From Acholoe squamosa (lineage: Eukaryota > Annelida > Polychaeta > Phyllodocida > Polynoidae): DNA of 64,000 nt. Positions 33,611 to 42,954 of the stretch are shown here, one piece after another. The position numbers and the translations under genes were made by a program. The notes beneath the pieces are model-generated. The model worked only from the letters and a program-made list of their open reading frames with translations, was not told where the DNA came from and searched no databases. The stretch lies in assembly GCA_949317995.1 (NCBI GenBank), contig OX439046.1, positions 41,082,002 through 41,146,001 of the forward strand, written 5' to 3'. Each line of letters opens with the position of its first letter. The stretch's first letter is position 1.

Positions 33611-33864
33611 ACCTGTGTACACACACTATGGCTGGCTTCGAGGGGGAATAATTTTTGTTTTCAACTTAAATTTATTGGTATTCTATTGATTATTTATTGG
33701 TTTCATGGTATAAAATAAGTAGTCAATGGATAATTCATGACTTGTGTGTGTTAGCAAAGGCTAATTACACTTGGCCTACGGCCTCATGTAATTAGCCTTC
33801 ACTAACACACTGACAAGACTGAACTATCCACTGGATTACTTATCTATTCCTGGACTATAACTAC

Positions 33865-34135
33865 AAAGTCAGCTAGCACTACAGGCATCCAGGTTTAGCT
33901 AAGCCCACTCGTCTAAATCCACACCTGGAATCCAGCTACAAAAACACCAGTTAGCTAGCACTACAGGCATCCGAGTTTAGCTACGCCCATTTACAATGTA
34001 TCCACAATCATGGAAATAGCACTTCAGGCATCAGGGTTCAGCTCGCCCAAATCTATTATCAAGTCACTTCACATAGGAAAATGAACTTTAGCACTAAAGT
34101 GCATCAGGGTTTAGCTACACCCAAAACTCCAGCAG
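33865..34135 (+). repeat. Short repeats with CTAGCACTACAGGCATCC
   Basis: Four diverged units (about 33871, 33954, 34017, 34089) of TAGCACTACAGGCATC...GTTTAGCTA-GCCCA, 60-80 bp apart. The rest of 33620-34274 is AT-rich and shows no gene. Confidence 0.7.
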
Positions 34136-34274
34136 TCATCCAACTCCTTCGAAATTCTCCATCTACCAACAGGAAACATAATCATCTGTTATTACATTGT
34201 ATAGTCATATTTATATCATAAATTATGTGAAACTGGTGTTCATGTAAATTCATATCTTTTATAAAGGTATATAT

Positions 34275-34349
34275 AAATTTTACCTCGGGAATACCTCGGG
34301 TATTTCCGTAACCGATGAGATATGACCGAAGCCGGTCACGTGACGACAG
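34275..34349 (+). repeat. DIRS left inverted terminal repeat
   Basis: The outer 47 bp (34275-34321) are complemented exactly at 39742-39788. The inner 36 bp (34314-34349, ending GTCACGTGACGACAG) are complemented exactly at 40012-40047. Confidence 0.9.
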
Positions 34350-34814
34350 TTTGGATCGAGCGTCCGTGTTTGGCAGACGGTTTCAAACTTCCAGGTGAGT
34401 TTTTGATCGGTTTTACCCGTTTTACTGCCCTTTTCTGGGCAGTTTTTGCCCTATTTTAAGGGTTTTTGTTCTTGTTTTCCTTCTGGCCAAGGTTACGCCG
34501 CTGGGGTACCTTTTTAGCGCTAGAAAATAAAGTTTTCTCTCAAAGACGGTCGTCGTGTCGGCGGGCCGTAGAGAGAATTTACACTTTTACAAATTCCTGG
34601 AGGAATTCCGCTGGAATTCTCTCGATACAGGGATCTAACAGGGTTTGTTGAGCATTCCCTGATGTTTGGCACCCCTTTTGCCTTCAGTTTGCACTTTTTC
34701 GGGCAGTTTTTGTCGATATCGATCGAAAAATTGTCCGTTGGGGCTCGCCGAGCACCAGCGCTGTTGTACCTGCGTACTTAGAGTAGGACAACGCGGGAGC
34801 TACCTAAAGTATAC

Positions 34815-35150
34815 CTCTAAGTACATACCGCTCGGCGAGTTTCGCCGTTGCCGCTAAACGGGTCTGCTCCAGGTACATGTATCTCGTCCTGCTCTAAGTA
34901 CATACCGCTCGGCGAGTGTCGCCGTTGCCGCTAAGCCGGTCTGCTCCAGGTACACGGTTCTAGTCCTCCTCTAAGTACATAGCGCTCGGCGAGTGTCGCC
35001 GTTGCCGCTAAGCGGGTCTGCTCCAGGTACACGTTTTTTCTAGTCCTGCTCTAAGTACATAGCGCTCGGCGAGTTTCGCCGTTACCGCTAAGCGGGTCTG
35101 CTCCAGGTACATGTATTTTGTCCTGCTCTAAGTACATATCGATTGGCAGC
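34815..35150 (+). repeat. 77-bp tandem repeats in the DIRS 5' leader
   Basis: Units starting CTCTAAGTACATA at 34815, 34892, 34969, 35049 and 35126 (period 77, once 80), each with GCTCGGCGAGT-TCGCCGTTG and GGTCTGCTCCAGGTACA. They end 38 bp before the gag ATG. They probably belong to the promoter/leader; GCTCGGCGAG-TTCGCCG may fold. Confidence 0.9.
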
Positions 35151-35187
35151 TAGTATATAATCTTTTTATTTCTGGTCTTTTTCCAGG

Positions 35188-36597
35188 ATGGCAAGTACAT
35201 CTCAGTCCAGTCCCACTGCTGTGGAGAAGGGGAAGAAGTCACATAAGAACTCAAGTTCCAGCTCTGCTAGATCTTCATCTAGGCATTCTAAGGATAAGGG
35301 TGCTGAGAAAGACACTGTGAGTTCAGTAAACTCTGAGAAGGAGCCTGAAGTTCAAACTACTGAGACTCCCAGTGCTCCTGTGCTGTTGGTCCAGCAGCCA
35401 CCTCAAAGATGGGCTCCTCCTATGCCCTACTACCAGCAGGGTTATGATTACTATCAGGACCCTTATCAGCCGATGGATTATGCCTATGGTATGGATCACA
35501 TGGCCTACCAGTGTGAACCAGTAGAGGAGGAAGGTCAGGGTTATGTGGTGCTAGGACCACATGGACAGACACATGCGTTGTCAGTCGTTGATGATGAGGA
35601 GGAAGTGGCTTCTGTGCAAGGTGATTTTGAGGCACAGTCGTCAAAGGCTAAGCCACCTCCATTAGACCATCTCAAGGGGCTAACTGGAAGCTTAGCTGAG
35701 AGTATCCAGTCCTACAGACGGGAAAAAGCGGAACTAACCAAGGAAGGCCCCACCGTACATGAAGCCCTCTCCGATGCCATCAATTCCTATTTTGAAGAGA
35801 CTTATATTGCCCAGGACTTGGAGAAAGCGGCTAAAGATTTTCCTAGGCCTTCAAATGTGCAGAGACTGGTAGCACCTAAGTTAGAGGAAGCAATTTTCAA
35901 CTCTGAGGCACTTTCCAAGAATGCGGCAGTCCGTATGCTGGATGTATCTCTTCAGACCCTGCAGAAAGGGGTGGTCTCGGCCATTGCAGCTATGGCACCG
36001 TTAGGCTCGATGATGTTGGAGAAAGGGCCCGAGGACCAACAACTGGATGCCTTTGGAAGGGATTTTAATAAGGCAACCAGACTACTGGTCAATGTATGCA
36101 ATGGGCTATCGGTGAAGAGGAGGGACTTGCTAAAACCTTTCCTTGCTAAGCCCTATGCTAAGGCGCTCACTAAGACCAACATTGATGGGGACCCACAATG
36201 GCTTTTTGGGGGCAACCTGGAGGCTCGTATTAAACAAGCTGAGGAGGACAAGAAGATCTCAGACAAGGTTCTAGCGTCCAAACGCCCGGGGCCGCAGGAT
36301 TCTCATTCCCAGTCGAAGAGGCAGAAGGTCATGGGCACAGCACCTGCTCAAGCCTGGGGGCCTAGACACCCTTATGGACAGAACCACTACTATGTCCAGG
36401 GCCCTAGGGGCCGCTACCCTGCTCCGCGCCATCAGTACGCTCAGCCGAGATTTCAAGTGGCTCATGGCTACAGGCAGACTTACTCTCAGAATTACCAGAC
36501 ACAAGGCCAGGGTTACCGCTTCAAAGCACCTCGTCCGCAGGGCCAAGGTCAGCAGCAGCAAGCCCAACAGGGTTTTTCCAAGAAGGGGCCCAAGTAG
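35188..36597 (+). CDS. gag: DIRS Gag-like protein
   Basis: 469 codons from an ATG (MASTSQSSPT) placed right after the 77-bp repeats; first ORF of the DIRS element. Layout: Ser/Lys-rich basic N-terminus (residues 1-50), a Tyr/Pro-rich stretch (YYQQGYDYYQDPYQP, ~75-90), an acidic linker, a predicted helical domain (~160-350, with LRNA-type helices such as AVRMLDVSLQTL), then a Gln/Arg/Gly-rich tail (~385-469). There is no zinc knuckle; the basic tail probably binds RNA. It would assemble the particle in which reverse transcription occurs. The stop at 36595-36597 is preceded by a slippery GGGTTTT (36570-36576), and the pol frame is open across this point in -1, so a Gag-Pol fusion is likely. Confidence 0.85.
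   Translation: MASTSQSSPTAVEKGKKSHKNSSSSSARSSSRHSKDKGAEKDTVSSVNSEKEPEVQTTETPSAPVLLVQQPPQRWAPPMPYYQQGYDYYQDPYQPMDYAYGMDHMAYQCEPVEEEGQGYVVLGPHGQTHALSVVDDEEEVASVQGDFEAQSSKAKPPPLDHLKGLTGSLAESIQSYRREKAELTKEGPTVHEALSDAINSYFEETYIAQDLEKAAKDFPRPSNVQRLVAPKLEEAIFNSEALSKNAAVRMLDVSLQTLQKGVVSAIAAMAPLGSMMLEKGPEDQQLDAFGRDFNKATRLLVNVCNGLSVKRRDLLKPFLAKPYAKALTKTNIDGDPQWLFGGNLEARIKQAEEDKKISDKVLASKRPGPQDSHSQSKRQKVMGTAPAQAWGPRHPYGQNHYYVQGPRGRYPAPRHQYAQPRFQVAHGYRQTYSQNYQTQGQGYRFKAPRPQGQGQQQQAQQGFSKKGPK
36570..36576 (+). promoter_or_regulatory. Putative -1 ribosomal frameshift heptamer
   Basis: G GGT TTT in the gag frame fits the X XXY YYZ slippery pattern. It is seven codons before the gag stop, and the -1 frame continues without a stop into the RT gene, which lacks an ATG before its conserved start. 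A downstream stimulatory structure was not assessed. Confidence 0.55.
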
Positions 36598-36602
36598 GGC
36601 AG

Positions 36603-38492
36603 GTGAGTCCCTTCCCACTACATAACACTGTCCAATCCTTTCAAGGGGGTAACATTCTGAAGTGTGCTGATGCTTGGTTTAAACTCACCAAGGACCCTTG
36701 GATCTTAGCCATGTCTCAGGGTGTCACCATTGACTTTAATGCCTTACCATCCCAGGACTGGGTGCCTCCTCCATATAAACTTGATCCGGTAGAGGTGGCA
36801 TTTATGGATAAGGAAGTAGATAAAATGGTAGCTAGAGGTATTATTGAGTTTACAGTACATGAACAGGGCGAATTCATCTCCAATGTTTTCCTGCGTCCCA
36901 AGCCCAATGGGGATTACAGGCTTATATTGGATATGACAGATATGAACAAGCAGGTCATGTATGAGCATTTTAAGATGGCCTCCCTACAAACTGCTGTGGA
37001 CCTTGTCACCCCTAATTGTTTTATGGGGAGTGTAGATTTAAAGGATGCCTATTACTCTATTCCTGTACGAGAAGATTATCGTAAATTTCTGAAGTTCAGG
37101 TGGAATGGGGTCCTCTACCAGTTTGTAGGGATGCCAAACGGTCTTTCATGTGCACCAAGAGTATTCACTAAGTTGCTCACTCCCCCCTTCGCAAAGCTAA
37201 GGGAGGAGGGACACATCTGTTTCCCCTACATTGACGATTCTTTTATCATGCATGAGTCAAAAGAAGGTTGTGAGCAATCTATCAGAAGAGTGTGTGAAAC
37301 CCTGGATGGGTTAGGCTTTGTAATTCACCCAGATAAGTCAGCCTTTGTAGCCTCGCAAAAGGTGATCTTCTTGGGTTTTTGGATTGACTCTGTGGATATG
37401 TCTATATATCCAACTCAGGAGAAGGTAGACAAATTCATGTCAGATTCCTACTTGCTGCTGGGGAAAGTCAAGCCAAAAATCAGGGAGGTTGCATCTCTCA
37501 TAGGTCTTATGGTAGCTTACTCGGCAGGAGTTCAATATGGGCCTGCACATATTAAAGGACTTGAGAAATGCAAGAATGAATGGTTAGCCTACCGAAAAGG
37601 GAATTTTGATGCAAAAATGGTACTTTCCAAGGATGCTATACAGGACATACTATGGTGGCAAGCCAGCATACCAACTGCTAAGAAGGCACTGGATGTAGGT
37701 CCACCAGAGTTTGAATTGTATACGGATGCATCGGATGACGGCTGGGGTGCACACAGGGGGAATGTCAGAACTAATGGCAGATGGCTTCCTTCTGAGGTGG
37801 ACTTCCACACCAACATCCACGAGACCATGGCAATAGAATATGGGCTAAAATCGTTGTGTAAAGTGAGAGGGGCTCATATTAGGGTCATGACAGATAATAC
37901 CACGGCACTTGCATATGTGAGACATATGGGAGGGCTGCAGTCTCCAATGTGTAATCTGGTATCAAGAAACATCTGGAACTGGTGTGAGTCTAGAGGGATC
38001 TGGTTGACAGCGGCTCATGTGCCGGGAGTGGATAATGTCATCGCTGATCATGAGTCACGCCATTTCCAAGATGAGACTGAGTGGGAGATAAATGACTCAA
38101 TTTTTGAAATCATTTGTGAAAGGTTTGGGAGGCCTCAGGTGGACATGTTCGCTTCTAGAACAAATTGTAAAGTTCAATGTTTTGTGTCACGTAGGCCAGA
38201 ACCAGAAGCATGGAAAGTTGACTCTTTCTCATTCACATGGCCTAATAAGCTCTTATATTGTTTTCCTCCGTTCAGCATTGCAGGCCGGGTGCTTCAACGC
38301 ATATTGAGGGCAGGAGCAAGGGCAATCCTCGTGATGCCGGATTGGGAGAGTCAACCCTGGAAGGCAAAAGCCCACAAGTATGCGGTGGACTACGTACGGT
38401 TCCGCAAGAGAAAGAACAACCTACTACCTCATGGGGCCCCTACAAGCCTACAGTTCATAGGAAGTCTACCAATTATAGCTTTCCTTTTCTGA
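36603..38492 (+). CDS. pol: DIRS reverse transcriptase-RNase H polyprotein
   Basis: An intact 629-codon frame; 36603 is a GTG and the first ATG (36711) lies inside the conserved N-terminus, so translation probably enters from gag by -1 frameshift. RT: GDYRLILDMTDMNKQ (~105), GSVDLKDAYYSIPV (~145), GMPNGLSCAPRVFTKL (~178) and the catalytic YIDD (209-212). RNase H: LYTDASDDGWGAH (~372), a HETMAIEYGLKSL block, VMTDNTTALAYV (~435) and HVPGVDNVIADHESR (~470). After it comes a conserved DIRS segment of the methyltransferase-like region (VDMFASRTNCK, FPPFSIAGRVLQRI, ILVMPDW; ~515-590), whose activity is unproven. It overlaps the recombinase frame by 235 bp. Confidence 0.92.
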   Translation: MSPFPLHNTVQSFQGGNILKCADAWFKLTKDPWILAMSQGVTIDFNALPSQDWVPPPYKLDPVEVAFMDKEVDKMVARGIIEFTVHEQGEFISNVFLRPKPNGDYRLILDMTDMNKQVMYEHFKMASLQTAVDLVTPNCFMGSVDLKDAYYSIPVREDYRKFLKFRWNGVLYQFVGMPNGLSCAPRVFTKLLTPPFAKLREEGHICFPYIDDSFIMHESKEGCEQSIRRVCETLDGLGFVIHPDKSAFVASQKVIFLGFWIDSVDMSIYPTQEKVDKFMSDSYLLLGKVKPKIREVASLIGLMVAYSAGVQYGPAHIKGLEKCKNEWLAYRKGNFDAKMVLSKDAIQDILWWQASIPTAKKALDVGPPEFELYTDASDDGWGAHRGNVRTNGRWLPSEVDFHTNIHETMAIEYGLKSLCKVRGAHIRVMTDNTTALAYVRHMGGLQSPMCNLVSRNIWNWCESRGIWLTAAHVPGVDNVIADHESRHFQDETEWEINDSIFEIICERFGRPQVDMFASRTNCKVQCFVSRRPEPEAWKVDSFSFTWPNKLLYCFPPFSIAGRVLQRILRAGARAILVMPDWESQPWKAKAHKYAVDYVRFRKRKNNLLPHGAPTSLQFIGSLPIIAFLF

Positions 38493-39505
38493 GGCGACGC
38501 CTCCAAAAGGAAGGGTATGACAAGGCTTCCATTGACCTTATGATAAAAGCTTGGAGACCATCTACAAGGAAACTTTATACGACTTACATAAACAAATGGA
38601 TAGTTTTCTGTGTTGAACGGGGTTATAACTGGATGAAGGGCACTATGCCACAAGTGTGTAAATTTATGAGAACTTTGTATGACTCGGGAGTAGGTCACGG
38701 AGTTATGAATGTGGCACGGTGTGCTTTGGGAACCCTGTTACCACAGGTAGATGGGGCGCCTATTGGGCAACATCCAAACATTTGCCATATGGTGAAGGGT
38801 ACATACGAAGATAGACCTAGTGGACCAAGGTATGACACGTTTTGGGACGTTACAAAGGTATTCAAGTTGTTCAAAAGTTGGGGGGATAACAGTTCTTTGT
38901 CACTTAAGAAGTTATCGTTGAAACTAGCGGTCTTAATTTTGCTTGTCACATCTCAAAGAGGGCAGACAATCTTAGCGTTAAGGACAGATGAACTGTCTTG
39001 GGAAGACAGAAATGCTGTCTTCAGACTCAGTACTCTGTTAAAGTCTAACAGAGTCGGTGACCCTTTAAACACTGTGGTCTTGCGACCCTACATCCTGAAT
39101 GAAAAACTCTGTGTGGTCAGCACCCTCAAAGCATATCTCACTAGGAGGCAAAAGGTCCGTGAAAAGTCTGAACGACTTAGGAGGAAGCTGAACCTCCCAC
39201 CTCTTGAAAATCCACTGCAGCTCCTTATGAGTTACATTTCGCCTCATGACGGAATCAGTAGGGATACCCTGGCCAGGTGGACCATTGCCACTCTAGACAT
39301 GGCTGAGATTGACACTTCACGTTGGAAGGCCCACTCTACTCGTGGGGCTTCAGCTTCAGCTTCCACCAAGGTAGGATCCTGCTTGAATGCCGTAATGCGC
39401 CTGGCAGGGTGGAAGTCAGCTGACTCATATCGGAAATTCTACAACAAGCCCATCGAGGTTGATACAGAGCATGTAGCTACTAACTTGCTGAGACTAGCAG
39501 ATTAG
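38258..39505 (+). CDS. DIRS tyrosine recombinase
   Basis: An intact 415-codon open frame in -1 relative to RT; its start codon is uncertain because the frame opens with non-ATG codons and the first ATG is at 38539, inside the domain. A core-binding region with WRPSTRKLYTTYINKW (~95-115) is followed by the catalytic domain: SQRGQTILALR (first Arg, ~234), HSTRGASASAS (H-x-x-R, ~359), AGWKSADSY and the nucleophile in YRKFYNKP (~394). This enzyme replaces the integrase of LTR elements, recombining a circular DNA with the target without duplicating it. It ends 237 bp before the internal complementary region. Confidence 0.92.
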   Translation: MFSSVQHCRPGASTHIEGRSKGNPRDAGLGESTLEGKSPQVCGGLRTVPQEKEQPTTSWGPYKPTVHRKSTNYSFPFLRRRLQKEGYDKASIDLMIKAWRPSTRKLYTTYINKWIVFCVERGYNWMKGTMPQVCKFMRTLYDSGVGHGVMNVARCALGTLLPQVDGAPIGQHPNICHMVKGTYEDRPSGPRYDTFWDVTKVFKLFKSWGDNSSLSLKKLSLKLAVLILLVTSQRGQTILALRTDELSWEDRNAVFRLSTLLKSNRVGDPLNTVVLRPYILNEKLCVVSTLKAYLTRRQKVREKSERLRRKLNLPPLENPLQLLMSYISPHDGISRDTLARWTIATLDMAEIDTSRWKAHSTRGASASASTKVGSCLNAVMRLAGWKSADSYRKFYNKPIEVDTEHVATNLLRLAD

Positions 39506-39741
39506 ATTTGTTGAACGTTCAAATGTATGGGTTATCTGGTGTATTAATTGCATAGGTTGGTTATTTGACTACTCCAGATTACTAGTGTACTGTGCTTTAA
39601 CCAAGTTGGTAAAGGTCAGAAAATTAAAGGTGTTGAATTGATTCTGTATTGGTCTTGGTCAATTATTAAATTGATAATAATTGAGAATTATTGATTATAG
39701 CCAAAAATCTTTATGACTAGAAAAACACATTCGCTTTCAAC

Positions 39742-39884
39742 ATCTCATCGGTTACGGAAATACCCGAGGTATTCCCGAGGTAAAATTTTGGAATTTTGGG
39801 AAACTTACCGTAGGGTACCGGAGGGAAGTTGAAGTAAAACTTCTTATTTTACCGAGGGAATACGGGGTATTGGAGGAACAGATG
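39742..39884 (+). repeat. DIRS internal complementary region (ICR)
   Basis: 39742-39788 complements the left end (34275-34321) and 39785-39884 complements the right end (40044-40143). The two segments overlap in ATTT (39785-39788), as if copied from a head-to-tail circle junction. Confidence 0.92.
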
Positions 39885-40011
39885 CCCTTCCCACCCTACC
39901 CGTATTCTTTCGAGGTTATTATTATTATATATAAAAAATTGAAATGTCTAATCTGGTTGTTTCCAGAAAATTGTGTGTGTTTTTCTACTCATAGATTTTA
40001 GGTTTTCAAGT

Positions 40012-40143
40012 CTGTCGTCACGTGACCGGCTTCGGTCATATCTCATCTGTTCCTCCAATACCCCGTATTCCCTCGGTAAAATAAGAAGTTTTACTTCAAC
40101 TTCCCTCCGGTACCCTACGGTAAGTTTCCCAAAATTCCAAAAT
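40012..40143 (-). repeat. DIRS right inverted terminal repeat
   Basis: Starts CTGTCGTCACGTGACCGGC, the complement of the inner left ITR, and ends CCCAAAATTCCAAAAT at 40143. The outer 96 bp are specific to this end and are matched only in the ICR. Confidence 0.9.
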
Positions 40144-40170
40144 GTTACTCACCTATAAATGGTTAAATAG

Positions 40171-40492
40171 AATACTGGACACCTCGGAAGCAGGGACACC
40201 TCGGAAGCAGACATCTGGGAAGCAGACATTAGGACACCTCGGAAGCAGAGACATCTGGGAAGCAGACAAACCATGATAATATCCCTCTCATCTTATAGAA
40301 TTTGAAAGCCTACAACCCTAGTGATACTGTCCCTACGCCGTAGAATCCTGGAATGGCACAAATCTGTATTAAAATTGTTAAAATAATTATTTTAAAAAAA
40401 TGATTTGCTTCCGAGATGTCTGCTTCCGAGGTGTCTCTGCTTCCGAGGTGTCTGCTTCCGAGGTGTCTTTGCTTCCGAGGTGTCCAGTTACC
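40171..40492. mobile_element. MITE with 9-bp target duplication (Mutator-like size)
   Basis: A 322-bp non-coding element flanked by exact GTTAAATAG copies (40162-40170 and 40493-40501). Its ~95-bp ends are inverted and are built from repeats of GACACCTCGGAAGCAG / CTGCTTCCGAGGTGTC. A 9-bp duplication fits Mutator-like elements but is not proof. It lies 27 bp beyond the DIRS right end. Confidence 0.82.
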
Positions 40493-41126
40493 GTTAAATA
40501 GACCTACAATTGTTCAAATAGGTCTTTCCTGGTCTCATTACATCAGATACTATTTTCTTCTGTAAAGTGTTACTTTTATAAAACACATGGTATATCTGAG
40601 CTGTGTCTCATAAACTATATATAACTAGAGAAAGTCAAGTGGACATCTCTAAATATTTAATCATTCAGGTTGTATCATTACCTAATTGTTTTCATATAAA
40701 AAAAAAAAGCACACCAGTGTGGGTGCTATATATATTTTTTTCTGGTGTAGTCAATATAATTATGTCATAATTTGTATCACAAGTCCTTTTCAGGACTCTA
40801 TAATAGTCTGTGATATACTTACTTACAACATTGGTTGTCATGGTAACCATAAAATGTAAAAAAGTTATACAAACTTTTCTGGTTGCTATGATCACTAATA
40901 TATTGACATGTTACACTGTGCAAGGTTACATACAAAACTGTTACAAACGATACTCGATGCTATTATTGTATAAATTATCAGAAATGGGATAGTCTCATAC
41001 TATAGCCTATTTCACATCAAGTGAGTGTAATTAATACCCCTTATATAGTATTGTGAGACAATTACTTATTAGGTTATTAATACACTGCGGTTTAATTACC
41101 CCCAAGTTATTGTCTAAGGGGGGCAG

Positions 41127-41520
41127 TGTAGGGGTATGGTATTTGTATTATAATATTACACTCGTAACGTTCATGTACTGGTGGGACTCAGGCCCAGGTC
41201 TCCGGGTGTGATGGGGGAGTCCGGATGGCAGGTGGTAGCTCCTGCCTCTGGGTTCGTATCCGTTACACCAGGGGACCTTCCACTCGTCCGTCACACGTCA
41301 TGTGATGGGTCTGAATTTCGCGGGCTCTTCCTCTATATAAGGGCAGTTCCTACAGTAGTTCTCCAGTAGTGGTCCTACCACTGCTCAGCACACCTCTACT
41401 GTTACCTACGGGTAACCGAATGCCATCCGGCATGTAGTCTCTATAGGCTGTGATCGTATGTAACTAAGGTCAGAATAAAACACTTGGTTGCCTACCCGGA
41501 AACTTCTACTCTTTTTGTTA
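41127..41520 (+). mobile_element. LTR-like sequence
   Basis: It begins TGTAGGGG (as does the solo LTR at 46457) and has a TATA box in CTCTATATAAGGGCAG (41330), then AGAATAAAACAC (41473) as a polyadenylation signal, spaced as in an LTR. The 3' end and target duplication are not clear. The region 40502-41126 before it shows no gene. Confidence 0.4.
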
Positions 41521-42954
41521 TGATTTGCATCTAACCAAAAAGACGAACCACTACAATACAATCATTTTCATTCATAGAAAACCAAATGGCATGAAATCCC
41601 TTGAGAATCCATTGATTTACAATCATTTATATAAAAGATGTCAAGTGTGCTTTTTGACCACACTCAGAGAAAACACCCTCAGACAGGCTCTACAAAACTA
41701 CCTCCTATACAATAACCATTGACATTAACAACATAAATCCAACTGATTTGTGCAGGTAAAATGTTGGGCTTCCTTATGACTCGTTAGGGATAGCTCTAGG
41801 ATGAATTTATAAATTTCTTGGATTCTCACCAGGACCCCCCTCCTTGGGCAGATCCAAGGCCATTCTGAATGAAAACCCTGTCTCTGACAGCATCACCATA
41901 TGATGGATTTGGCTACCAAACTCGCATCAATTCCTTATAAAACACATTTCTCACACTTCTAGTATCTTGAAGTATCGATGAAGTCAGGTTTCTAAATTTT
42001 TTGAAAAATATTTTTTAACTCCCTGCCATGCCTAATCAATGCGTAGTTTAGTGATCTCCATATTCTCCATATGGCTCATTTAGATCATCCTGACATGTTT
42101 TAAGATCACTGCACCAGAACATTCGCAAATATTTTGATTTCTGTGAATGTTTTCGCATGCCACCTGTGTGACACATGAACGTTGTCGCAGCAGGAAGTCC
42201 ACTGCTGGAATGTTTCCTGCGAAAAGACACGTACGAGTCGGGAGAAAGTCGTTGTGAATGTGAATTCGCGGTAGTGGATTACTAACTTGAGCCTAAGGGG
42301 TAGGCATAGTTTCACGACCATCATATGTATAGGGACCGGTTGGCTGGTCTTCTAAGAGAGTGATCCCTTTTCATCAACGGGGGGAGGGGTCAAAATTTTG
42401 TCAACCCCTTTGACCCATCCTCGGAGGGATGGTCAAAACAATTTTGATCCTCAATTTTTTTTCTCATGAATCCAGGCGAAAACGCACCAGCCCCTTCCCT
42501 GTAAAGGCTGTTAAAAATGATAACTCCCACGGGTCACTCCCTCAGGGAGATTTTTTTAAAAAGCGGTGGCTAATGCACAGGCTTTTGCCTTGGCTGAAAA
42601 CACATGAAATTATTTATTCCTACCTGGTCAAGGTGTCTGTAATAAAGTTAACTTTCGGTTTTACCTAGTAAATGGTGGAATTTACCCTTTATTAGCAGCA
42701 ATAGAACTGAGCAGTAAATAGTTGTTTCGATGGTTGCTGTTACGTCACTGCTGCAGCCAAGTCCCTTCAAAGTTTAGAACTCCAGAGTCCACCCCCCCCC
42801 CCCATCTTCCTCTTTAATGAATTACAGTAATGGTTGGTGGATGGGATTTGCTGCTTTTCCCTTGGAAGGGTCATACATTTTTCTCTCTAGACCAATACAA
42901 TACACTCAGCTCACTTAATTTTTTTTTTCTTCATCTTATTATATACTTTTTCAG
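41521..42954. other. Presumed intron or 5' flank of OGG1
   Basis: No coding exon recognised. It holds a fragment of the ~85-bp dispersed repeat (42318-42345) and C/G-rich low complexity (42380-42430, 42790). It ends in a T-rich tract and CAG acceptor at 42952-42954. The missing OGG1 N-terminal exon should lie upstream of this. Confidence 0.5.

Larger units (their letters stand above)
34275..40143 (+). mobile_element. Complete DIRS-like tyrosine-recombinase retrotransposon
   Basis: A 5,869-bp element with three uninterrupted ORFs: gag (35188), RT-RNase H (36603) and tyrosine recombinase (38258). The termini are inverted repeats sharing an exact 36-bp core (34314-34349 and 40012-40047). The internal complementary region (39742-39884) is the reverse complement of the left end (34275-34321) joined to that of the right end (40044-40143), with a 4-bp overlap (ATTT). 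This is the DIRS1 hallmark, thought to template end repair through a circular intermediate. No protease or integrase. Intact ORFs and exact end-to-ICR matches suggest recent or current activity. No target duplication is expected or seen. Confidence 0.93.

Noticed and set aside
42830..42954. Extending the OGG1 exon upstream to the ATG at 42830
   Set aside because: A T-rich tract and CAG acceptor end at 42954, and the upstream translation has no OGG1 similarity; the conserved protein begins with RW at the junction.
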